NCBI RefSeq assembly: GCF_038396615.1
Contig: NZ_CP121689.1
Coordinates: 2,152,001-2,216,000 of the forward strand
Reading direction: 5' to 3'
Length of the DNA: 64,000 nt
Source: Thermatribacter velox
GTDB taxonomy: Bacteria; Atribacterota; Atribacteria; Atribacterales; Thermatribacteraceae
Shown: piece by piece, positions 1-8,763 of the stretch
How the letters are laid out: each line of letters opens with the position of its first letter
How positions within the stretch are numbered: position 1 is the stretch's first letter
Made by a program: the position numbers and the translations under genes
The notes under the pieces: generated by a model
The model's database searches: none
What the model was told of the DNA's origin: nothing
What the model saw: the letters and a program-made list of their open reading frames with translations, nothing else

Positions 1-911
1 TCCTTGGGGAAGGGACGGAAACAGCGTATTTTGAGAAGTCCAACCTTCTTTCCTTTTTCGCGGAGAGCGTCAACGGTGTCTTTAGCCGTACCGCAGGTTG
101 AACCCAGAGCCACTACGGCTAGTTCAGCATCGTCCAATTTGTATTTTTCGATGAGACCATAGTAGCGCCCGGAGAGTTTCCCAAATTCTTCTCCTACCTT
201 TTCAATGATTTTGGGGGAATTTTCAATAGCTTCGATTTGGGATCTTTTGTGCTCAAAATAGTAGTCGAATAGGTCCAGGGGTCCATAGGTTACAGGGTGT
301 TCTATGTCTAAGAGTGGGTAGCGAGGCTGATAAGGTCCAATAAAGTTTTTGACTTCGTCATCTTCAAGCGTTTCAATTCGTTCCATGGCGTGGCTGATAA
401 TAAAACCGTCCTGAGTAACCATGACAGGAAGGCGGACGTTCATGTCTTCAGCTATCTTTACTGCTTGGATCATATTGTCGTAAGCTTCTTGGGCGTTTTC
501 TGAGAAAAGCTGAATCCATCCGGCGTCTCTCGCCCCCATAGTGTCAGAGTGGTCGCAGTGAATGTTGATGTTGCCCGAGAGGGCTCGATTGGCAACCATC
601 ATAATTATGGGCAACCGCATGCTGGCAGCGATATAAACTATTTCCCACATGAGAGCCAGGCCGTTGGCAGAAGTGGCAGTCATTACTCTTCCTCCTGCAG
701 CTGCAGCTCCCACGCAGGCGCTCATCGCACTGTGTTCACTCTCCACAGTAACGAATTCAGTATCTACCAGTCCTTCGCTAACGTATTCTGCGAAACGCTC
801 CACGCAGTCAGTTTGAGGGGTGATAGGATAAGCAGCCACCACATCAGGGTTAATCTGTTTCATTGCATAAGCAACGGCAGCGTTTCCGTTCATACCCATT
901 ATTTTTCCCAT
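1..911 (-). CDS. porA: 2-oxoacid (pyruvate):ferredoxin oxidoreductase subunit alpha, partial
   Basis: Cytoplasmic alpha subunit of the CoA-dependent enzyme that decarboxylates pyruvate or a related 2-oxoacid to acyl-CoA and reduces ferredoxin. The reading frame is open from ATG at 911 to the window edge, so the C-terminus is missing. Residues 28-34 read YPITPQT, the conserved alpha-subunit motif, followed by an ESEHSAM segment and SANGLALM. A GAGAGG ribosome site precedes the ATG. It follows porG and porD on the same strand; the TPP-binding beta subunit should lie beyond the left edge. Pyruvate is the likeliest substrate, but other 2-oxoacids cannot be excluded. Confidence 0.9.
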   Translation of the reverse strand, partial: MGKIMGMNGNAAVAYAMKQINPDVVAAYPITPQTDCVERFAEYVSEGLVDTEFVTVESEHSAMSACVGAAAAGGRVMTATSANGLALMWEIVYIAASMRLPIIMMVANRALSGNINIHCDHSDTMGARDAGWIQLFSENAQEAYDNMIQAVKIAEDMNVRLPVMVTQDGFIISHAMERIETLEDDEVKNFIGPYQPRYPLLDIEHPVTYGPLDLFDYYFEHKRSQIEAIENSPKIIEKVGEEFGKLSGRYYGLIEKYKLDDAELAVVALGSTCGTAKDTVDALREKGKKVGLLKIRCFRPFPK

Positions 912-935
912 GTTAATCTACCTCTCTTTCCGGGC

Positions 936-1223
936 TCATCGCTCAGGGATCATAGTTATTGCCTTTACGGGGCAAATGCTGGCGCAGATGCCACAGCCCT
1001 TGCAGTGGTCGTAATCGAAACCACTCATTATGCCCTTTTCGGTTTCTACCAGCACTGATCCGTCGGGGCAGTAAGCCCAGCAAAACAGGCAGTTTATGCA
1101 TTTTTCCTTGTCAACTTCAGGTCTTTCAGTTCGCCAGTCTCCTGTTTTGTATTCCCGGGCATTACCAGCTTCCGTGATTATGCCCCCGGGTGTTAACTCT
1201 TTCCATCCTTTTAGCTTGCTCAT
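936..1223 (-). CDS. porD: 2-oxoacid:ferredoxin oxidoreductase subunit delta (2x[4Fe-4S])
   Basis: Small ferredoxin-like subunit that carries electrons out of the oxidoreductase. The 95-residue product has two CxxCxxCxxxC sets, cysteines 42/45/48/52 and 74/77/80/84, each expected to bind one [4Fe-4S] cluster. I chose ATG at 1223 because GAGGAGG lies just upstream and because it overlaps the porG stop codon by 4 bp (ATGA), a sign of translational coupling. An in-frame start at 1259 would add 12 unconserved residues. Gene order porG-porD-porA is the usual four-subunit POR arrangement. Confidence 0.92.
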   Translation of the reverse strand: MSKLKGWKELTPGGIITEAGNAREYKTGDWRTERPEVDKEKCINCLFCWAYCPDGSVLVETEKGIMSGFDYDHCKGCGICASICPVKAITMIPER

Positions 1224-1792
1224 GCTATTTGCGCCTCCTCGTAAGCTCTTTTTAAGCAAGCGATGTTTTTATCAATAATCTCTTGCCGTAATTTTTCTCC
1301 AAACTGATGTTTTACTGCGTCAGCAACTACTTCAAGGGATACGCCATCAAAGACCTTGCACAGCGCTCCAAGCATGGGAGTGTTGACCACCACTCTTCCC
1401 AGGATTTCCCGAGATATCCCGGAAGCATCTACGGTGACCACCTTCCCGTTTTTAATAGCCAACTTCTCCCTGAGTTCCTGAGGAGTTCCTTCGAAGTTGG
1501 CAATTACAGTGCCTCCGGGTACTAAACCGTCCAGAATGTCACCGGAAGAAAGCAGAGTGGGGTCTACCACTATTACAAACTCCGGGTTGGTTACGCCACA
1601 ATGGATTCTGATGGGCTGGTCGCTTACCCGGTTGTACGCTCTTACTGGTGCTCCCATTCTTTCTGGTCCGTACTCTGGAAAAGCTTGAAAGTATTTACCT
1701 GCTTGTAACAGTGCTTCAGCAAGAACTTTGGAGGCGGTAACCACTCCCTGTCCGCCCCTTCCATGCCAGCGTATTTCCAGTGGTTTTCTCAA
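1220..1792 (-). CDS. porG: 2-oxoacid:ferredoxin oxidoreductase subunit gamma
   Basis: Gamma subunit of the pyruvate/2-oxoacid:ferredoxin oxidoreductase, 190 residues, the usual length. The N-terminus contains GRGGQGVVTASK (residues 11-22), the family signature, and ends with a helical segment. It is the first gene of the por operon seen here, starts 17 bp after recR ends, and overlaps porD by 4 bp. Substrate specificity of the complex is not readable from this subunit. Confidence 0.92.
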   Translation of the reverse strand: MRKPLEIRWHGRGGQGVVTASKVLAEALLQAGKYFQAFPEYGPERMGAPVRAYNRVSDQPIRIHCGVTNPEFVIVVDPTLLSSGDILDGLVPGGTVIANFEGTPQELREKLAIKNGKVVTVDASGISREILGRVVVNTPMLGALCKVFDGVSLEVVADAVKHQFGEKLRQEIIDKNIACLKRAYEEAQIA

Positions 1793-1809
1793 GTTGAATC
1801 CTCCCTTCT

Positions 1810-2424
1810 TTAATCTACGTGAAGCTCTTTTCTTCCTTCTAAGGCTTGGGCCAGGGTAAGTTCGTCGGCGAGTTCCAAATCGCCGCCCAGGGGCAATCCT
1901 CGTGCAACTATGGAGATTTTGATTGGGAAAGTGCGAAGTTTACGAGCTATAAAAAGAGCAGTTACTTCTCCGTCTACAGAGGGACTGGTGGCGAGAATCA
2001 CCTCCTTTATGTTGCCTTTCTGAATTCTTTGTAGCAGCTCCTCGATCGAGAGGTCCTGGGGTGTTTTGCCAGATAGCGGAGAAAGAGAACCCTGTAAAAC
2101 ATGGTATAAACCCCGATAACTGGTGCGCTCTAAGGCAATAACGTCCTGTGGTTTTTCCACCACACAAATGGTACTGCGGTCCCGAGAAGCATCCTGGCAT
2201 ATCTTACAGACCTCTCCTTCTGCATAAAAGCCACAAATTGAGCAATGTTTTATTTTTTCTCCTACCTCTTTTAGGGCCTGATAAAAGAGCTGTATCTCCT
2301 CACGAGGTGCTTTTACTAAGTAAAAAGCAATACGCTGGGCACTTTTTGGTCCAATGCCCGGCAACTTGGTAAGACTGGTAAGCAATTTACTTACTGCTTC
2401 TGGTAGAACTTGCAAGTCTCTCAA
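1810..2424 (-). CDS. recR: Recombination protein RecR
   Basis: RecR acts with RecF and RecO to load RecA at single-strand gaps. The 204-residue protein has the N-terminal helix-hairpin-helix (LPGIGPKSAQR, residues 21-31), the zinc finger with cysteines 61, 64, 73 and 76, and a Toprim domain starting near residue 85. The start is TTG at 2424 with a GGGTGG ribosome site; no in-frame ATG is better placed. It sits directly downstream of ybaB and dnaX, the classical dnaX-ybaB-recR order. Confidence 0.96.
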   Translation of the reverse strand: MRDLQVLPEAVSKLLTSLTKLPGIGPKSAQRIAFYLVKAPREEIQLFYQALKEVGEKIKHCSICGFYAEGEVCKICQDASRDRSTICVVEKPQDVIALERTSYRGLYHVLQGSLSPLSGKTPQDLSIEELLQRIQKGNIKEVILATSPSVDGEVTALFIARKLRTFPIKISIVARGLPLGGDLELADELTLAQALEGRKELHVD

Positions 2425-2436
2425 TGGTTACCACCC

Positions 2437-2748
2437 TTAAAAGAAGCCGGGAAACTGTGCACCCCCGGTAATTTTACCCAGTTCTTCTTGAAGCATTTCT
2501 CGAGAGCGATTTAGCGCTTCGTTGACAGCCGCCATGACCAGATCTTGAAGCATTTCTACATCCTTTTCTTCAAGGAGCTCGGGATCAATTTCGATTTTTA
2601 AAATTTCTTGCTGACCGTTGCAGGTCACTTTGACCATTCCTCCGCCACTGGTAGCTTCCACGACTTTATTTTTTAGTTCTTCCTGTACCTTAGCTATTTT
2701 GGCTTGCATCTTTTGGGCTTCCTTAAGAAGATTCCTGAAGTTCTGCAT
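2437..2748 (-). CDS. ybaB: YbaB/EbfC family nucleoid-associated protein
   Basis: Small DNA-binding protein of 103 residues. Residues 1-30 form a charged helical arm (LLKEAQKMQAKIAKVQEEL), followed by the conserved segment with GGGMVKVTCNG and DPELLEEKDVEMLQDLV. The family binds DNA as a tweezer-like dimer. It begins inside the end of dnaX (26-bp overlap) and is followed 12 bp later by recR, so the three genes are probably co-expressed. Confidence 0.95.
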   Translation of the reverse strand: MQNFRNLLKEAQKMQAKIAKVQEELKNKVVEATSGGGMVKVTCNGQQEILKIEIDPELLEEKDVEMLQDLVMAAVNEALNRSREMLQEELGKITGGAQFPGFF

Positions 2749-4402
2749 CCTCTAAACCACCTTTCATATGGTCTTTTGAAGAGTAACCAACCAGCAAACC
2801 GGAAAACATTTCACAGACCTCACTTAGAGAAAGAGCTCCGTTATTGGAAGGAGGAGTGGGTGTCTTTTCCATTACTCTTGTTTGGGGTGTAGGTCTGGTG
2901 GTGGAGGGTTCGTTTAATGGATTTTTTTGTGGTTTGGAAGGATTTTCTAAAGCCGCAGAAGTTACACTTTCATCAATTACACATTTTATAAGGAGGTTTT
3001 TTCCGGTTATTTTCTGGCATATTTCCTTCAGAAGGGACAGGTTATCGCTTCTTTCCACACTTTCTTTATGAAATTGATAGCAGGGAGCGAAAGAAAGTAC
3101 TACATTGTTTTCGTTTTCAAGCTTGCACTCCGCAGCTTGCAGGAAAGCGTAAAGGGATATTTTTTCATTTTTGATGGTTTTGAGGATTTCTTGCCAATGA
3201 ACCCTGAAAGGATCTTGGGGACGTTCCGAAGCAGGTGGCACTTTTTCGTTCTGTTCGGGTTTACTAACACTTTCCGGAGATGTGAGAGGAACGCTACCTT
3301 CGGCGCGTTCTTTCCCTTTGCTTAACTCCTGAGCTATCTGGAGTATACGCAGTTCCAGTACAATTTGCGGATTAAGCGAATGGCGCAGTAGGGCTTCTAT
3401 TTCCTGGAAATCTTTTAGAATCTTCTGTATCTGTTGGATGGAGAAATCTTGAAGTAGTTCTTTTAGCTTTACCGAACGCTGGGGAGAGACGTGGGCCAGT
3501 CTCTTTTCACCAGTCAAAGCGAAAATCAGTAGATTTCGAAAGTAAGCAAGTAAACTATAATATATGTTCTCACTGCTGAATCCCTTGTCTATCCATCCGT
3601 TGAAAATCACAATTGCTCTTTTTTCGTCACCTCTTTTTAGGGCTTCCACAAAGTCGTCCATTTCCTGGTCGTCTGGTTCTCTCAAAATTTGCGAAACGGT
3701 TTCCCAATTTATTTCCTCGCCCCACACCAGGAGCTGCTCCAGGTATACTTCAGCGTCTCGTAGGGAACCCTTTGCTTTCAGGGCGATCCTATAAAGCAGG
3801 TCTTCACCAATGTCGAGATTTTCAGCCTGGGCGATTTTTTTTAACTGTTTAACAATGTCTTCTTCGGAAATAGCGTTGAAATTTATTCTCAGGCATCGCG
3901 AAAGAATGGTGTCAGGAAGACGTTGGGGGTCGGTCGTGGCCAGGACAAATATCACGTGTTGTGGAGGTTCTTCGAGTGTCTTCAAGAGGGCATTGAAGGC
4001 TTCCTGGGTTAACATATGAACTTCGTCTATGATGTAGACCTTAAAGCGGCACTGAAGTGGGGCGTATTTTATTCTCTCTCGCAGATCTCTTATTTCATTG
4101 ATTCCACGGTGGCTTGCCGCATCTATTTCTACCACATCCAGTGAACCACCCGAAATGATGGCTGTGCAGTTTTTGCACTTTCCACAAGGTGTTGTGGTTA
4201 CGCCTTTCTCACAGTTGAGAGCCATGGCTAAAATGCGGGCTGTGGTGGTTTTTCCAACCCCGCGAGGTCCACAGAAAAGATAAGCGTGATGTATAGAGGA
4301 TTTCTTGATGCTGTTGGTTAGTATTTTTACAGGTATTTCTTGGCCAGCTATTTCCTCAAAGCGCAGTGGCCTCCACTTACGGTATAGTACCAGATAGTCC
4401 AA
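2723..4402 (-). CDS. dnaX: DNA polymerase III subunit gamma/tau
   Basis: Clamp-loader ATPase subunit of the replicative polymerase, 559 residues. The AAA+ domain shows Walker A GPRGVGKT (residues 45-52), a zinc module with cysteines 64, 73, 76 and 79, Walker B IIDEVHML and the LSRC sensor motif. Domain III follows, then a variable Pro/Ser-rich tail. The start is TTG at 4402 with GAGGTG upstream. I did not see an obvious slippery A-run of the type used to make a short gamma form. First gene of dnaX-ybaB-recR. Confidence 0.96.
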   Translation of the reverse strand: MDYLVLYRKWRPLRFEEIAGQEIPVKILTNSIKKSSIHHAYLFCGPRGVGKTTTARILAMALNCEKGVTTTPCGKCKNCTAIISGGSLDVVEIDAASHRGINEIRDLRERIKYAPLQCRFKVYIIDEVHMLTQEAFNALLKTLEEPPQHVIFVLATTDPQRLPDTILSRCLRINFNAISEEDIVKQLKKIAQAENLDIGEDLLYRIALKAKGSLRDAEVYLEQLLVWGEEINWETVSQILREPDDQEMDDFVEALKRGDEKRAIVIFNGWIDKGFSSENIYYSLLAYFRNLLIFALTGEKRLAHVSPQRSVKLKELLQDFSIQQIQKILKDFQEIEALLRHSLNPQIVLELRILQIAQELSKGKERAEGSVPLTSPESVSKPEQNEKVPPASERPQDPFRVHWQEILKTIKNEKISLYAFLQAAECKLENENNVVLSFAPCYQFHKESVERSDNLSLLKEICQKITGKNLLIKCVIDESVTSAALENPSKPQKNPLNEPSTTRPTPQTRVMEKTPTPPSNNGALSLSEVCEMFSGLLVGYSSKDHMKGGLEDAELQESS

Positions 4403-4451
4403 AATTTACACCTCAACCAGAAACTCTACAAAACCCGCTTTTCGACAAACT

Positions 4452-4731
4452 GCCTCTGACCACGCACCGACACTCGATGACTTTTCTACAGCCGAAATCC
4501 GGGCAGGTTGCTCCAGTCAGGCACCCTTGCGGCACCCGAAGAGCCTTGCGTACCGTTGCTCCCTCCCGGGCCTGGCGGGGTTGACAAGGATTCGTTGCGC
4601 AAGACCCGACTTTCATCGCCCCTTACCAAGACCTGCGCTACAGAAAAGCACCTTATGCCGGATTCGACCCTGCTATAGCGGATTGCAGGTTACAGGGCAC
4701 CGCTAACTCCCCATCTAGCGTGGTCAGAGGC
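4452..4731 (-). ncRNA. ffs: Signal recognition particle RNA (large bacterial type)
   Basis: Long SRP RNA with an Alu domain, like Bacillus scRNA. On the minus strand it contains the diagnostic domain-IV sequence CCCGCCAGGCCCGGGAGG with AGCAACGGTACGC, and the Alu-domain part GGTGCCCTGTAACC with a CCGCTATAGC-type loop. The ends were set by a perfect 14-bp terminal helix: GCCTCTGACCACGC at the 5' end pairs with GCGTGGTCAGAGGC at the 3' end (plus positions 4718-4731 and 4452-4465). It lies 6 bp downstream of tRNA-Ser and probably shares its promoter. No strong U-run follows. Confidence 0.93.
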
Positions 4732-4737
4732 ATATCT

Positions 4738-4833
4738 TGGCGGAGAGGGTGGGATTCGAACCCACGAGACAGGCTCAACACCTGCCTACCCGCTCTCCAG
4801 GCGGGCGCCTTCGTCCAGCTCAGCCACCTCTCC
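4738..4833 (-). tRNA. tRNA-Ser (anticodon GGA)
   Basis: Class II tRNA. The acceptor stem GGAGAGG pairs with CCTCTCC, the anticodon stem is CCCGC/GCGGG around loop CTGGAGA (anticodon GGA), there is a long variable arm, and the T arm is GTGGGTTCGAATCCCAC. The discriminator G and an encoded CCA end the gene. It is directly upstream of the SRP RNA. Confidence 0.97.
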
Positions 4834-4859
4834 ACAATTATCCGTTTTGTCCCGACCAT

Positions 4860-4888
4860 ATTATAAATAGTAGGTATAAATTTTACAA
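4860..4888 (-). promoter_or_regulatory. Sigma-A type promoter of tRNA-Ser/SRP RNA
   Basis: On the minus strand TTGTAA (plus 4883-4888) is followed after exactly 17 bp by TATAAT (plus 4860-4865), about 27 bp before the tRNA-Ser 5' end. This is the only good promoter upstream of the tRNA, so the tRNA and ffs are probably one transcript. Confidence 0.7.
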
Positions 4889-4994
4889 GGAGCTACCTGG
4901 TGGGGCTTTTAGGGGAACCAGCTTCTATTAGCTCTGGGACGTTAAAATGTTAAAATAAAAAAGGAATTATTATTTTTGTTGAGGAGGAAAAACA

Positions 4995-5636
4995 TTGAAA
5001 AATCTTTCCAAGCGGACAGCGCAACGACTCGTCAGGTGTTATTATTTGGCTCGAGAGGCGCGAGCTCTTGGAGTTGAGTTTATAACCAGCTCTAAAGTGG
5101 CTCTTCTTTTGGGGGTGGATGAAACCCAGATTCGCAAGGATATGGCCTCTGTGAACCTGGAGGGTGTTCCCCGCAAAGGGTATCCGGTTGAGGAGATAAT
5201 CAATAGACTTGAAGAGGTTTTTGGATTAAAGAAAGACCGAAATGCGGTTTTGGTTGGTGCTGGAAACCTGGGCAGGGCATTGCTCAATTATCCGGGTTTC
5301 CTGCGCTATGGGGTAAGGATAGTGGGTGCTTTCGATAAAGACCCTCAGAAATACGGTAGAGAAGTCGGAGGGGTTTGGGTTTATCCAGTGGAGGAGCTAA
5401 AGGAAAAGGCAAAGACTTTGGAGGCCTGTTTAGGTATTATTGCTGTTCCTCCTCGTGAGGCGCAGGGGGTTGCAGATATACTTGTCGAAGCTGGTGTCGA
5501 AGGAATATGGAATTTTTCTCCAGCTCTTATCAGAGTTCCTGCTCACATAGCCCTCAGAAACGAATGTCTGGAAAGTGGTTTGGTAATGCTTCTCCACGAA
5601 GTGGAAGTGATTAAAAAGTCTTTAGCTGGCAGCTAA
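4995..5636 (+). CDS. rex: Redox-sensing transcriptional repressor Rex
   Basis: NADH/NAD+-sensing repressor of fermentation and electron-transfer genes, 213 residues. The N-terminal winged helix includes TSSKVALLLGVDETQIRKD (residues 31-49); the Rossmann domain has VLVGAGNLGRAL with GAGNLG at 88-93. The C-terminal helix for domain swapping is present. Start is TTG at 4995 with GAGGAGG 7 bp upstream. It is followed 17 bp later by a NusG-domain-II protein. No clear TTGTGA-N6-TCACAA operator was seen just upstream. Confidence 0.95.
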   Translation: MKNLSKRTAQRLVRCYYLAREARALGVEFITSSKVALLLGVDETQIRKDMASVNLEGVPRKGYPVEEIINRLEEVFGLKKDRNAVLVGAGNLGRALLNYPGFLRYGVRIVGAFDKDPQKYGREVGGVWVYPVEELKEKAKTLEACLGIIAVPPREAQGVADILVEAGVEGIWNFSPALIRVPAHIALRNECLESGLVMLLHEVEVIKKSLAGS

Positions 5637-5653
5637 AACGGTGGTAGAGATGG

Positions 5654-6016
5654 GTGAAGATGCCTCTTTTTTCTCGTGAGAATCGTTTGTTGTTGATAGC
5701 GATAGGCATTGTTTTCCTGGTTCTTTTTTTTCTGAAATATGGTTATTTTGCTGGGAGTATCCAGAGTTACGTCGTTATTATAGAAAGTGCCAGTGGAAAA
5801 CAAGTCTTGCAGGTTACGCCTGAGCTCAAAAAGGAATTGCGAGTGTCAGGTCCCCTGGGTCAGACGGTGGTTCAAATAGAAGAAGGAAAAGTATGGGTAG
5901 CCAGTTCACCTTGTCCAGACAAAACCTGTATGCGAATGGGCAGAATTCCCGACAATGGGGGATTTATTGCCTGTCTACCCAACAAGGTGCTAATTTATCT
6001 TGAAAAACGTCCTTAA
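5654..6016 (+). CDS. NusG domain II-containing membrane-anchored protein
   Basis: 120-residue protein of the NusG_II family (PF07009). It has one N-terminal membrane helix (about residues 10-28) and an extracytoplasmic beta domain with the family motif SPCPDKTCMRMG (Cys87, Cys92) and a later CLPN (Cys107). The function of the family is not established; it is often found next to redox or Rnf genes. Start could be GTG at 5654 or ATG at 5660. Its 3' end overlaps the convergent ROK gene by 4 bp. Confidence 0.85.
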   Translation: MKMPLFSRENRLLLIAIGIVFLVLFFLKYGYFAGSIQSYVVIIESASGKQVLQVTPELKKELRVSGPLGQTVVQIEEGKVWVASSPCPDKTCMRMGRIPDNGGFIACLPNKVLIYLEKRP

Positions 6017-7239
6017 AATCTCCCTAAATCTCCAGCAATGAAATGGTCCAGAACCAAAGATGCTGCGCCCAACAGGGTAACATCCTCTCCCCACTGGGAA
6101 TAGTATATTACAGAGCTGGTGTAATCTCGATAAAGAAGTCGTTCTTCGATTACTTGCTGAACAGAGCTTTCTATGAATTCTCTGGCAAGAGCAATTTCTC
6201 CTCCGATTACCAGAACCTCAGGGTTGTAAAGATTTAGCAGGTTCACCGCTCCTATGCCTACATATTGGCCCAGAGAAGCAAATATTTCTTTGCAAATCGG
6301 GTCGTTGCCTTTGGCTCCTTCAAGCAGGTCTTGAAAAGAAAGAGTGTTTTCTTTTTCCCGCAACCGTTTTTTTAGGAAAGAACTTTTTCCAAGCCAGGCT
6401 GCTTCCAGGGCTTTTTCTATCGCGCTTTTGGTACTGCAGTAAAGTTCCATACAGCCGTAATTTCCACAAACACAGCGAGGACCAAACACGTTTATGCTGG
6501 TATGTCCTATCTCCCCAGCTTTTTGATCGGCCCCCTGGTACAGTTTCCCGTCCACCATGATACCTGCCCCAACCGTTTCGCCAACCATGAAATAAATCAG
6601 GTTTTTTGCTTCTTTAGCTTTTCCTCCCCAGGTTTCATGAAGACAGGCCGCGTAGGCATTGTTCATCATGAAGATAGGAAGATCATACTCTCTAAGGACG
6701 GGTCTTAAGTCCAGGTTGCGATGGGCAAGGAAAACAGGATGGGCCAGAATGGTAAAGGACTCTGGATCTACTGGTCCAGGGACGCTGACCCCAATCCCAA
6801 GAATTAGGCTGAGAGATTGAGTAGCGTATTCTAAAACGTGGATGAATTCCTTCTGGAGTTCTACCAAGGCCATTTCCGTATTTTCAAGCAAGCTGTAATT
6901 TGAATCGCGGCGATACAGAATGTTAGGTCCCAGGTCAGTAAGGGCCACCGTGAACCCCTTTTTCTTGAAGCTAATGGCCACCACGTAAAAAGCCTGGTCG
7001 TTGAAAGCCAAGAGAATGGGCTTCCTTCCCGCCCTGGTGTCCGAAGTGCCCACTTCAATGAGCAAACCTGCTCTTATCAGGTCGTTCACGATGTTGGTTA
7101 TGGTGGGTTGGGTTAGACCGGTTATCCGGGCTAACTCTATCCGCGATAAAAACCCTCGCTTTTTGACCAGCCTGAGCACCAGAGAGCGGTTTTTGGTCTT
7201 AACGTCGCTCAGATTATCGCCAATTTTCTCCTCGGGCAA
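6013..7239 (-). CDS. ROK family transcriptional regulator (NagC/XylR type)
   Basis: 408-residue sugar-responsive regulator. Residues 20-60 form a winged helix-turn-helix (LSRIELARITGLTQPTITNI), followed by the ROK ASKHA-fold domain. The zinc motif GEIGH...CVCGNYGC is present (residues 242-263). The segment that in ROK kinases reads NDANAA reads NNAYAA here, so the catalytic Asp is replaced by Asn, in keeping with a regulator and not a kinase. Start is TTG at 7239 after AGGAGG. The ligand is unknown. The upstream region holds a TACTACTAA element also found before the LsrB-like operon. Confidence 0.88.
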   Translation of the reverse strand: MPEEKIGDNLSDVKTKNRSLVLRLVKKRGFLSRIELARITGLTQPTITNIVNDLIRAGLLIEVGTSDTRAGRKPILLAFNDQAFYVVAISFKKKGFTVALTDLGPNILYRRDSNYSLLENTEMALVELQKEFIHVLEYATQSLSLILGIGVSVPGPVDPESFTILAHPVFLAHRNLDLRPVLREYDLPIFMMNNAYAACLHETWGGKAKEAKNLIYFMVGETVGAGIMVDGKLYQGADQKAGEIGHTSINVFGPRCVCGNYGCMELYCSTKSAIEKALEAAWLGKSSFLKKRLREKENTLSFQDLLEGAKGNDPICKEIFASLGQYVGIGAVNLLNLYNPEVLVIGGEIALAREFIESSVQQVIEERLLYRDYTSSVIYYSQWGEDVTLLGAASLVLDHFIAGDLGRF

Positions 7240-7336
7240 TCCTGGTTCCTCCTTTTTGTTCCTTTACATTATAAAAGAAGGCATTGCATTTAGTAGTATA
7301 ATATAAGTGTTTTTCAGAGAAAGCTGGAGGTTGAAA

Positions 7337-8755
7337 ATGGATTTCTCCAGGCGAAAGTGGAAAAGCATGCTACGCTGGCTCTATCCTGGAATGAAAGTCA
7401 AGAGATGGTTAATTATAGCCATTGCAGGTGTTTTACTTATATCCCTGGGTTTGAGCCTGATTCTTTCCGTGCCCTATTTGCGAATCATTTATTATTCCTG
7501 GAGAACGCTGGTATACGAGCTCATTCGTAGTTACTGGTTAGGAGTTTGTTTCGGATTGCTTTGGATTGCCGGTGGTATAGCGCTGGTTGTGTATGGATTG
7601 CAAAAGATGAATCGTTCTATCATAAGCGCCATTAGACCCGACACTCACGAAGAGGTTGCTCAAACTATTTTCAGGAAAAGACAGCTGGAGAAGGGCCCCA
7701 GCATTGTGGCCATAGGCGGAGGCCATGGTTTGCATACCTTGCTACATGGAATAAAGGAGTATACTTCTAATGTAACTGCAGTGGTTACCGTGTTTGACGA
7801 TGGAGGGAGCTCTGGAAAGTTGCGCCAGGAGATGGGCCTGCTGCCTCCGGGTGACATCCGCAACTGTCTGGTGGCTCTTGCTGATTGCGAGCCGCTCATG
7901 AGAGAGCTGTTTAACCACCGTTTCAGCCATGGCAACAGCCTCAATGGGCACAATTTTGGGAACCTTTTCATAGCCGCCCTCACCCAGATAACCGGTGATT
8001 TTCAGAAAGCGATTCTGGAATCCAGCCGGGTGCTGGCGGTGCGGGGCAAGGTATTGCCTACCACGCTGGAGAGCGTTGTTCTTAAGGCGGAGTGCGATGA
8101 CGGGGCAATTATTACCGGGGAGTCCAATATTGGACAGTGTGGAAAAAGGATACGAAAGCTTTTCTTAGACCCGCAGGATGTAAAAAGCACGCCAGAAGTT
8201 TTGGAAGCCATTGCTAAAGCCGATATGATTGTGCTTGGTCCGGGAAGTCTTTACACCAGCGTGCTTTGTAATTTAGCTGTTCGGGAAGTGCGTGAAGCAA
8301 TCTTGCAATCTCCAGCTCCTCTGGTTTTTGTGTGTAATGTTACTACCCAACCCGGAGAGACTGATGGCTTTACTCTTTCCGACCATCTTGAGGCCCTGTT
8401 TCAATTCCTGCCGCCTTACCGAGTTAATTATGTGTTGGTCAATGAGGAAATTCCCCCCGCGGAAGAGCTGGAAAGAATGTTAGCTCGGGGCATTAATCCG
8501 GTATCCGTTGACCATGAAGTGTTGCCTCCTGGCCTGAAGATAATCAGATCGCACCTTCTTTCTTCGGAATTTCCTACGCGTCATGATCCTGAAAAACTTG
8601 CCCGAGCTTTGGCTCAAATTCTGGTTAAGGAACAGCCTACCTGGAGTTTTTATTTCGCTCTGTATACCCGGGAAGGATTAAAAAGTTTCAAGGTTTCCCA
8701 CGTGGTTAACGACTTGAGAACTCGTAGGAAACGTGTAGTTTCCTGGAGCGATTGA
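7337..8755 (+). CDS. YvcK/CofD-like protein (gluconeogenesis factor family) with membrane anchor
   Basis: 472-residue protein. The N-terminus carries two hydrophobic segments (about residues 25-45 and 65-85); the rest is the CofD/YvcK fold with VAIGGGHGLHTLL, FDDGGSSGKLRQEMGLLPPGDIRN and GPGSLYTSVL. YvcK proteins bind UDP-sugars and are needed for cell shape and growth on gluconeogenic carbon sources. I chose ATG at 7337 because GGAGG lies 7 bp upstream; a GTG at 7307 would add ten residues without a ribosome site. It is transcribed divergently from the ROK regulator. Confidence 0.85.
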   Translation: MDFSRRKWKSMLRWLYPGMKVKRWLIIAIAGVLLISLGLSLILSVPYLRIIYYSWRTLVYELIRSYWLGVCFGLLWIAGGIALVVYGLQKMNRSIISAIRPDTHEEVAQTIFRKRQLEKGPSIVAIGGGHGLHTLLHGIKEYTSNVTAVVTVFDDGGSSGKLRQEMGLLPPGDIRNCLVALADCEPLMRELFNHRFSHGNSLNGHNFGNLFIAALTQITGDFQKAILESSRVLAVRGKVLPTTLESVVLKAECDDGAIITGESNIGQCGKRIRKLFLDPQDVKSTPEVLEAIAKADMIVLGPGSLYTSVLCNLAVREVREAILQSPAPLVFVCNVTTQPGETDGFTLSDHLEALFQFLPPYRVNYVLVNEEIPPAEELERMLARGINPVSVDHEVLPPGLKIIRSHLLSSEFPTRHDPEKLARALAQILVKEQPTWSFYFALYTREGLKSFKVSHVVNDLRTRRKRVVSWSD

Positions 8756-8763
8756 TCTTTTAG

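Noticed and set aside
4653-4859. Minus-strand ORF over SRP RNA and tRNA-Ser
   Set aside because: It translates RNA genes that are clear from structure.
7263-7302. TATAAT at 7297-7302 as promoter of the YvcK-like gene
   Set aside because: No acceptable -35 at 16-18 bp; TTGCAT lies only 7 bp away and TTTACA 28 bp away.
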